Part shown: in pieces, positions 58,724 to 64,000 of the stretch | Layout of the letters: each line of letters opens with the position of its first letter | How positions within the stretch are numbered: position 1 is the first letter of the stretch | Assembly (NCBI GenBank): GCA_937983015.1 | Contig: CALKAK010000126.1 | Coordinates: forward strand, 1 to 64,000 | DNA: 64,000 nt | Source of the DNA: an uncultured Bacillaceae bacterium | Lineage (GTDB): Bacteria; Bacillota; Bacilli; Bacillales; Caldibacillaceae | Reading direction: 5' to 3' | Position numbers and translations under genes: made by a program | Notes under the pieces: generated by a model | What the model was told of the DNA's origin: nothing | The model's input: the letters and a program-made list of their open reading frames with translations, nothing else | Database searches by the model: none

Positions 58724-59626
58724 TCATTTCGCACGCGGATGATGTGCATGATAGTTTTTTTGTAAGAATTCATTCGACACATGGGTGTAAATCTGTGTCG
58801 TTGATAGTCGGGAATGACCGAGGAGTTCCTGAACGCTACGTAGATCGGCGCCTTGATTCAATAAATGGGTGGCGAAGGTATGGCGGAACATATGGGGATG
58901 AACTTGTTGCGTCATACCGGCCTTTTCTATGATCCGCTGTAAAATATGGCGGATCCCCCGTGATGTGAGCGGTCCACCGCGATGATTGACAAATAAAAAA
59001 GCATGGTCCTCTTGTCCACTCAATAATTTTTTCCTGCCATCTGCTATGTATACTTGTATTGCCTGTTTCGCATAAGAGCCAAAAGGAACATAACGCTCTT
59101 TTCTACCTTTACCACGTACTAAAACGACGTCCGTCGCAAGATCAAGATCAGCAAGCTTAATTCCGCTACATTCACTCACCCGGATACCAGTGGCATATAA
59201 AAATTCCACCAGCGCCTTGTCCCGCTGCCCCAGCGGTGTTGAGGTGTCGATCGTTTGCAACAATTTGGTCATTTCTTCTTCATAAAAGAATGCGGGTAAA
59301 CGTTTTTCGAGTTTGGGAATGGAAACGTGCAGAAACGGATTGTACTCACACAATGATTCGCGCTCTAAAAATTTATAAAATGTACGCAAACAGGAGATCT
59401 TTCGGGCAACCGATTTTTTGGCGAAGCGTTTTTTGTGAAGTTCCGTTAAATACAGGCGGGCATCTTGATCCGTCACTTCGGTCGGAGAGGTGATCGCCTG
59501 TTCTTTAAGAAAACAAAAAAAATGTTCGAGATCCTTCTGATAGGCGGCCACCGTGTACTCCGAATAGTTTTTCTCCAGCTGTAAAAATTCCGTAAACGAT
59601 CGTAACAATTGTCGGAATTCAGCCAT
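58724..59626 (-). CDS. xerC: Tyrosine recombinase XerC (CodV)
   Basis: Site-specific recombinase resolving chromosome dimers with XerD. It has 300 residues. An N-terminal SAM-like domain ([20 protein letters not shown]) precedes the catalytic domain: first Arg in [14 protein letters not shown], Lys in [36 protein letters not shown] with Tyr about residue 280. The ATG at 59626 has AGAGGTG upstream. It is the first gene of the operon ending in codY; trmFO, usually just before it, is missing. Confidence 0.96.
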   Translation of the reverse strand: MAEFRQLLRSFTEFLQLEKNYSEYTVAAYQKDLEHFFCFLKEQAITSPTEVTDQDARLYLTELHKKRFAKKSVARKISCLRTFYKFLERESLCEYNPFLHVSIPKLEKRLPAFFYEEEMTKLLQTIDTSTPLGQRDKALVEFLYATGIRVSECSGIKLADLDLATDVVLVRGKGRKERYVPFGSYAKQAIQVYIADGRKKLLSGQEDHAFLFVNHRGGPLTSRGIRHILQRIIEKAGMTQQVHPHMFRHTFATHLLNQGADLRSVQELLGHSRLSTTQIYTHVSNEFLQKNYHAHHPRAK

Positions 59627-59653
59627 AGTCTCACCTCTTGTGAAAGCTATTTC

Positions 59654-59682
59654 ATGATAACACAACTTTTTGAAAATTGCAA
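59654..59682 (-). promoter_or_regulatory. SigA-type promoter of xerC-hslV-hslU-codY with a CodY-like box
   Basis: On the minus strand TTGCAA (plus 59677-59682) and TATCAT (plus 59654-59659) are 17 bp apart. The spacer carries AATTTTCAAAAAGTT (plus 59664-59678), which matches 13 of 15 positions of the CodY consensus AATTTTCWGAAAATT and overlaps the -35. This suggests CodY represses its own operon. Confidence 0.7.
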
Positions 59683-59772
59683 TGGTTGTTCACAATCTTT
59701 TCAAAAATTTCTGAATTCCGTATTCCCTCGGGTCTTTTGTCCTGTATAATAAAATAGGCGCCCCGTTTGTTA

Positions 59773-59804
59773 GGAATAAATTAGGAGTAGCAAGGTGCTA
59801 CTCC
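59773..59804 (-). terminator. Weak intrinsic terminator at the topA end
   Basis: GGAGTAGC-ACCTT-GCTACTCC on the minus strand overlaps the topA stop codon and is followed by TAATTTATTCC. The 8-bp stem is perfect but the T-tract is poor. Confidence 0.6.
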
Positions 59805-61885
59805 TGTTCTGTCTCTTGATAATCACAATTCAGACACTGGATCAAAGTTTGTTTTTTCACTTTTTTCTCAACTAACACCCCGTTACATTTTGGACAAGGT
59901 CTGGGCACCGGTTTATCCCAGGTGACAAATTCACATTCTGGATAGCGGGAACAACCATAAAAAATCCGTCTTTTTTTCGTCCGCCGTTCAACCACTTGTC
60001 CTTGGTTACATTTCGGACATGTTACGCCAATTTCCTTCAAAATCGGTTTTGTGTTCCGGCAATCCGGGAAATTACTGCAGGCCATAAATTTCCCGAACCG
60101 GCCCCATTTGATTACCATAGGTGCGCCGCAGCGTTCACAATCCTCACCAGCGTACTCGTCCTGGATCTCGACCGTTTCCATTTCTTTTTCCGCTTTATCC
60201 AGGTTTACGGAAAATTTTTGATAAAAGTCATCGATGATCTTCACCCAATTTTCCCGGCCCTTTTCGATTTCATCGAGGTCGTTCTCCATCTTGGCTGTAA
60301 ATTCAACATCGATGATTTCCGGGAAGAATTCTGATAAGAGCGATATTACGATTTCACCTAATTCTGTAGGTACAAAGCGACGATTCTCCAATGTTACATA
60401 ACCACGTTTCTGAATTGTTTCAATAATTGGCGCGTATGTGGAGGGCCGACCGATCCCCAATTCTTCAAGCGCTTTAACAAGACTTGCCTCCGAATAACGG
60501 GGCGGTGGCTGGGTGAAATGTTGTTTGGGGGTGATCGAAAGGGGCTCCACCTCATCGCCTTCTGCCAGGGCTGGTAAAAGACGATCGTTTTCTTCTATTT
60601 TCTCGCCATTATTGTTGAACGAATCTTCCACGTAAACTTTCATAAAGCCTGGAAATTTAATTTTTGAACCCGTAGCCCGAAAAATGTATGGACCGGAAAC
60701 GAGATCCACGGTCATGACATCCATCACAGCCGGTGCCATCTGACTTGCCATGAAACGGTCCCAGATTAACTTGTAAAGTTTGTATTGATCGATCGACAAG
60801 TATGGTTTTACCGTTTCTGGCGTTCTCATGGCACTTGTCGGCCGGATCGCTTCATGGGCATCCTGAACATTTTCATTTTTTTTCGTTTTCCGTTTCGCCT
60901 CGTTGATGTAATCATTTCCGAAATGTTTTGCGATATATTCCTTCGCTTCCTTTTGTGCCACTTCTGAAACCCGTGTGGAATCTGTACGCATGTACGTTAT
61001 CAATCCGACGGAACCTTCTTCACCGAGTTCGATACCTTCATACAGTTGCTGGGCAATCATCATCGTTTTTCGAGCCCGGAAGTTTAATTTTCGTGCAGCC
61101 TCCTGCTGGAGTGTAGACGTGATGAAGGGAGGCGCCGGGTTGCGTTTCCGTTCCTTTTTTATCACGGATTTGACGATAAAGCGATCGTCCTCCAGTCCAG
61201 CAAGGACTTTTTTCACATCTGCCTCTGATTTCAGTTCGATCTTTTCACCGTCTTTACCGAAAAACACCGCCTCGAATTTTTCGTTGTCTTTCTGGAATTC
61301 ACCGCGAATCGTCCAGTATTCTTCCGGTACGAAATTTCTGATTTCATTTTCTCGATCGATGATGAGCCGTACCGCGACTGATTGAACACGGCCGGCACTT
61401 AAACCTTTCTTTACTTTTTTCCACAGGATCGGACTGATTTTATATCCAACAAGCCGGTCTAAAACCCGGCGGGCTTGCTGAGCATCGACAAGGTTCAAAT
61501 CGATCGGACGTGGATGTTTAAAGGATTCTTTTACCGCATCTTCCGTGATTTCATTAAACACAACGCGACATCGTGAATTGATATCCACATCCAGTGATTG
61601 GGCGAGATGCCAGGCGATCGCTTCGCCTTCACGATCCGGGTCTGCAGCGAGATACACTTTTTTCGCTTTTTTTGCCGCCGCCTTCAATTCTTTTAACACC
61701 GGACCCTTGCCCCTGATCGTGATGTATTTCGGCCGATAATTATTTTCTATATCCACTCCGAACTGGCTCTTCGGTAGGTCGCGCACATGTCCCATCGAAG
61801 CCTTTACTGTAAATTTCTTCCCTAAATATTTTTTAATGGTTTTAGCCTTGGCTGGTGATTCAACGATCACTAAGTAATCTGACAT
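59798..61885 (-). CDS. topA: DNA topoisomerase I
   Basis: Type IA topoisomerase relaxing negative supercoils. It has 695 residues. TOPRIM domain ([34 protein letters not shown]), catalytic Tyr298 in [15 protein letters not shown], and three C-terminal zinc-ribbon repeats: CERCG...CSNFPDC, CPKC...CSRYPEC and CPKC...CLNC. The ATG at 61885 has AAGGAGGA upstream. It lies between dprA and xerC. Confidence 0.98.
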   Translation of the reverse strand: MSDYLVIVESPAKAKTIKKYLGKKFTVKASMGHVRDLPKSQFGVDIENNYRPKYITIRGKGPVLKELKAAAKKAKKVYLAADPDREGEAIAWHLAQSLDVDINSRCRVVFNEITEDAVKESFKHPRPIDLNLVDAQQARRVLDRLVGYKISPILWKKVKKGLSAGRVQSVAVRLIIDRENEIRNFVPEEYWTIRGEFQKDNEKFEAVFFGKDGEKIELKSEADVKKVLAGLEDDRFIVKSVIKKERKRNPAPPFITSTLQQEAARKLNFRARKTMMIAQQLYEGIELGEEGSVGLITYMRTDSTRVSEVAQKEAKEYIAKHFGNDYINEAKRKTKKNENVQDAHEAIRPTSAMRTPETVKPYLSIDQYKLYKLIWDRFMASQMAPAVMDVMTVDLVSGPYIFRATGSKIKFPGFMKVYVEDSFNNNGEKIEENDRLLPALAEGDEVEPLSITPKQHFTQPPPRYSEASLVKALEELGIGRPSTYAPIIETIQKRGYVTLENRRFVPTELGEIVISLLSEFFPEIIDVEFTAKMENDLDEIEKGRENWVKIIDDFYQKFSVNLDKAEKEMETVEIQDEYAGEDCERCGAPMVIKWGRFGKFMACSNFPDCRNTKPILKEIGVTCPKCNQGQVVERRTKKRRIFYGCSRYPECEFVTWDKPVPRPCPKCNGVLVEKKVKKQTLIQCLNCDYQETEQE

Positions 61886-62457
61886 AAATATCCTCCTTAG
61901 AGGTACCCTACACTTTTTCTCTAGTATTTTTTAATGTGGCAAACCATTTCATGCCAAGATCATGAAACGGCAAATGTAAATCATCACTAATTATTAATGG
62001 AATATATTGTATTTGTCAACAATGATTCCTTTTCTTAATATACAACGTGTTTTTTGCATTATGCTTCTGAACAAAAGACGTTTACAGATATTGTTATTTT
62101 TTGTTTAGAACTATAAGAACATATATTCGTCAATTTGTCAAATCACTATTTCATTTTATGCCGCCTCATGGGATGAATTGTAGTGGTATGATTCCTAAAA
62201 CCATCATTTCTTGATTGATCGAGTGCAAGTAGAGAATGTTGTTCCTAATACCATCATTTTTCTCCAGAATAAATAAACTTAAATTCTAGAAAAATCCCCT
62301 ATTTCACATTCTTCATTTCCATGAGTACAAATTTTTTGTATAAATTCGCAGTTTCCATTCACTGCAAAGAAAAACAATTTTAGCCGCTTAACATGATGGA
62401 GCAGGATAAAGCTTATTATATCGTAATCGAGGATGGAAATTTTGTAAAGCGATTACA
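61886..62457 (-). promoter_or_regulatory. dprA-topA gap: topA promoter and direct repeats
   Basis: A 572-bp, clearly AT-rich gap with no gene I can support. On the minus strand TTGACA (plus 62014-62019) and TAATAA (plus 61991-61996) are 17 bp apart: a strong SigA-type promoter about 100 bp before topA. A second TTGACA (plus 62136-62141) lacks a well-spaced -10. An 18-bp direct repeat lies at 62192-62209 and 62242-62259. GTAATCG/CGATTAC near 62429-62455 is an inverted repeat without a T-tract, so dprA has no clear terminator. Confidence 0.6.
62192..62259 (-). repeat. 18-bp direct repeat, 50-bp period, upstream of topA
   Basis: On the minus strand AAATGATGGTWTTAGGAA occurs twice (plus 62192-62209 and 62242-62259), differing at one base. 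The 32 bp between copies are unrelated. Two copies only, so not a CRISPR array. Origin and role unknown. Confidence 0.8.
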
Positions 62458-63351
62458 TCAAGAATCGTTTAGGAGAGGAAGGATTTCTGCGAGAATATCA
62501 TAAATAGACATTACTGGCGAGGCTCCTTCTTGAATTAAGCGATTCGTTCCCTGAGATTCCTCGTGATCAATCGGTCCGGGCACACTAAAGACGATCCGCC
62601 CTTCCTCTAACGCCATGGAAGCGGTGATGAGCGAGCCGCTACGTTTCCTTGCTTCCACAACGAGCGTACCGTAGTTCAGGCCGCTGATAATCCGGTTTCG
62701 TTCGGGGAACTGATATTTTTCTGGCCTCATCCAGGGTGGATATTCGGACACGATCAAGTGATCCTTGCCGATCCTTTCAGCCAAAGACCGATGTTCCCGG
62801 GGATAAATATGGTTAAACCCGCCAGCGATCACAGCGATGGTTTTACCGCCCGCATTGATCGCGGCAATATGTGCTTCATAATCGATCCCCCGCGCCAGAC
62901 CACTCGTGATGACAAAATCATGGGCGACAAGTTCCTGGACAAGCTGGCGTGTTGTTTTTCTTCCGTACGCCGTAGGTTTCCGTGTGCCGACGACGGCGAG
63001 TTGCCTTTTTGCTTTTAACAAAGAAATATCCCCTTTACAATACAAAACCCAGGGAGGCCGGTAAATTTCTTTTAACAGATCGGGATACTCGTCATCGAAG
63101 TAAGTGATCACTTGAATACCACGCTTTTTATACATAGAAAGATTGTTTTGCAAAGTCGGGGAATGAAGCGATCGATATAAGGAAGATGCAACATAAGGGG
63201 GGATTTGAAATGCATGTATCAATTGTTGAGGGGAAAGGGTATAGATGGAAGTCAAGGTGGGATCGAATTGCATCATTTTCGCCAATGTGTTCCAGCCGAT
63301 TCCGGGACATTCATGAAGAAGGATCAGGCGTTCGCGAAGTCCTGTCTTCAC
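62458..63351 (-). CDS. dprA: DNA processing protein DprA (Smf)
   Basis: Loads RecA on incoming single-stranded DNA during transformation. It has 297 residues. Core Rossmann domain: LAVVGTRKPTAYGRKTTRQL, VITSGLARGIDYEAHIAAIN, GGFNHIYPREHRSLAERIG, FPERNRIISGL and EARKRSGSLITASMALEEGR. The GTG at 63351 is preferred since GGGGAG is 7 nt upstream and the length then equals that of B. subtilis DprA. The frame continues open to an ATG at 63444, 3 bp from sucD, without a ribosome site. Confidence 0.95.
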   Translation of the reverse strand: MKTGLRERLILLHECPGIGWNTLAKMMQFDPTLTSIYTLSPQQLIHAFQIPPYVASSLYRSLHSPTLQNNLSMYKKRGIQVITYFDDEYPDLLKEIYRPPWVLYCKGDISLLKAKRQLAVVGTRKPTAYGRKTTRQLVQELVAHDFVITSGLARGIDYEAHIAAINAGGKTIAVIAGGFNHIYPREHRSLAERIGKDHLIVSEYPPWMRPEKYQFPERNRIISGLNYGTLVVEARKRSGSLITASMALEEGRIVFSVPGPIDHEESQGTNRLIQEGASPVMSIYDILAEILPLLNDS

Positions 63352-63447
63352 TGATTTTCTCCCCATCACTTCATACAGCTGTTCACGCTCGCCTCCCACA
63401 GTGTAGATTAAACTCCGATGGGAAGCAAGCGATGAACAGTTCATGGC

Positions 63448-64000
63448 TTAGACAAGATTACGGCACTTTTCGTATAGGCCGTGCTCTTTCAGGACTTCGA
63501 TCAAAGTTTCGCCTATAACCGCAGGGGTTTCCGCTACACGGATGCCACATTCATTCATCACTTTGATTTTCGATTCAGCAGTACCGGTGCCACCAGAAAT
63601 GATCGCTCCGGCATGCCCCATCCTTTTTCCTGGTGGTGCCGTTCTTCCACCGATAAAACCGACAACCGGTTTCGTCATATGATCGCGTACCCAGCGGGCC
63701 GCTTCCTCCTCCGCCGTTCCGCCGATTTCACCGATCATGATCACCGCTTCCGTTTCCGGATCTTCATTGAATTCTTTAAGAACGTCGATAAAATTGGTTC
63801 CGTTGACCGGGTCGCCACCGATTCCGACTGCTGTCGTTTGTCCGATCCCCGCTTTGGTCAGCTGGTAGACCGCTTCATATGTCAGGGTTCCGGAACGGCT
63901 CACGACACCGATATGACCTTTCCGATGAATGTACCCGGGCATAATACCAATCTTACATTCTTCCGCGGTGATCACTCCCGGGCAGTTCGGTCCGATGAGT
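63448..64000 (-). CDS. sucD: Succinyl-CoA synthetase alpha subunit, partial (5' end outside window)
   Basis: TCA-cycle enzyme making succinate and ATP or GTP from succinyl-CoA. About 184 C-terminal residues are visible of roughly 300. [20 protein letters not shown] and the phosphorylated histidine motif [14 protein letters not shown] are present; the end [19 protein letters not shown] is typical. No terminator was recognised in the 96 bp before dprA, so read-through is possible. sucC should lie just outside the window. Confidence 0.97.
   Translation of the reverse strand, partial: LIGPNCPGVITAEECKIGIMPGYIHRKGHIGVVSRSGTLTYEAVYQLTKAGIGQTTAVGIGGDPVNGTNFIDVLKEFNEDPETEAVIMIGEIGGTAEEEAARWVRDHMTKPVVGFIGGRTAPPGKRMGHAGAIISGGTGTAESKIKVMNECGIRVAETPAVIGETLIEVLKEHGLYEKCRNLV

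Noticed and set aside
62192..62259. Two-copy repeat with a 32-bp interval considered as a CRISPR remnant
   Set aside because: Only two copies, 18-bp repeat is too short, no further spacing units and no cas genes in the window.

Overview
This 64 kb window comes from a spore-forming, flagellated member of the Bacillales, most likely Bacillaceae. All 65 genes I can support lie on the minus strand. Their order is nearly that of the Bacillus subtilis sucCD-to-spoVF region read backwards: sucD-dprA-topA-xerC-hslV-hslU-codY, then the fla/che operon, then rpsB-tsf-pyrH-frr-uppS-cdsA-rseP-proS-polC-rimP-nusA-ylxR-ylxQ-infB-ylxP-rbfA-truB-ribF-rpsO-pnp-ylxY-mlpA-ymxH-dpaA. Sporulation genes (dpaA, ylxY), CodY, sigD, swrB, swrD and gram-positive PolC all fit. 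I do not name a species.

Transcription therefore runs from high to low coordinates. 64000-61886: the end of sucD, dprA, a 572-bp gap, then topA. 59682-55855: xerC-hslV-hslU-codY behind a clear SigA-type promoter that carries a CodY-like box. 55693-27338: the fla/che operon from flgB to swrB, 34 genes often overlapping by a few bases. It encodes the rod, MS ring, C ring, export gate, ATPase, hook genes, the CheA/W/B/C/D/Y and FliY signalling set, FlhF/FlhG, and SigD. 27272-21902: rpsB (long structured leader), tsf, pyrH, frr, uppS and cdsA. 21901-14359: rseP, proS, polC. 14007-6315: the rimP-nusA-infB-truB-ribF translation cluster and rpsO. 6097-1: pnp, ylxY, mlpA, ymxH and the start of dpaA. 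Twelve intrinsic-terminator-like hairpins separate these units.

Two genes usual in this order are absent from their places. dxr should lie between cdsA and rseP (only 223 bp there), and trmFO between topA and xerC (about 170 bp there).

The most interesting signal is upstream of flgB. Five TGTC cores, as in Spo0A boxes, lie head-to-tail at 11, 10, 10 and 22 bp intervals, and the nearest overlaps a possible -35 hexamer 22 bp from a TATAAT. This is the layout of Spo0A-activated promoters such as spoIIG, and it would link the sporulation regulator directly to motility. Other points: a CodY-like box inside the promoter of codY's own operon, a 67-nt hairpin leader before rpsB, a close SigK promoter match at dpaA, an 18-bp direct repeat 50 bp apart upstream of topA, a YlxY that lacks the usual metal-site aspartate, and a high density of GATC. 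No mobile element, CRISPR array, tRNA or rRNA was seen. Coding starts were chosen by ribosome-binding-site spacing and family N-termini, so many are shorter than the maximal open frame.
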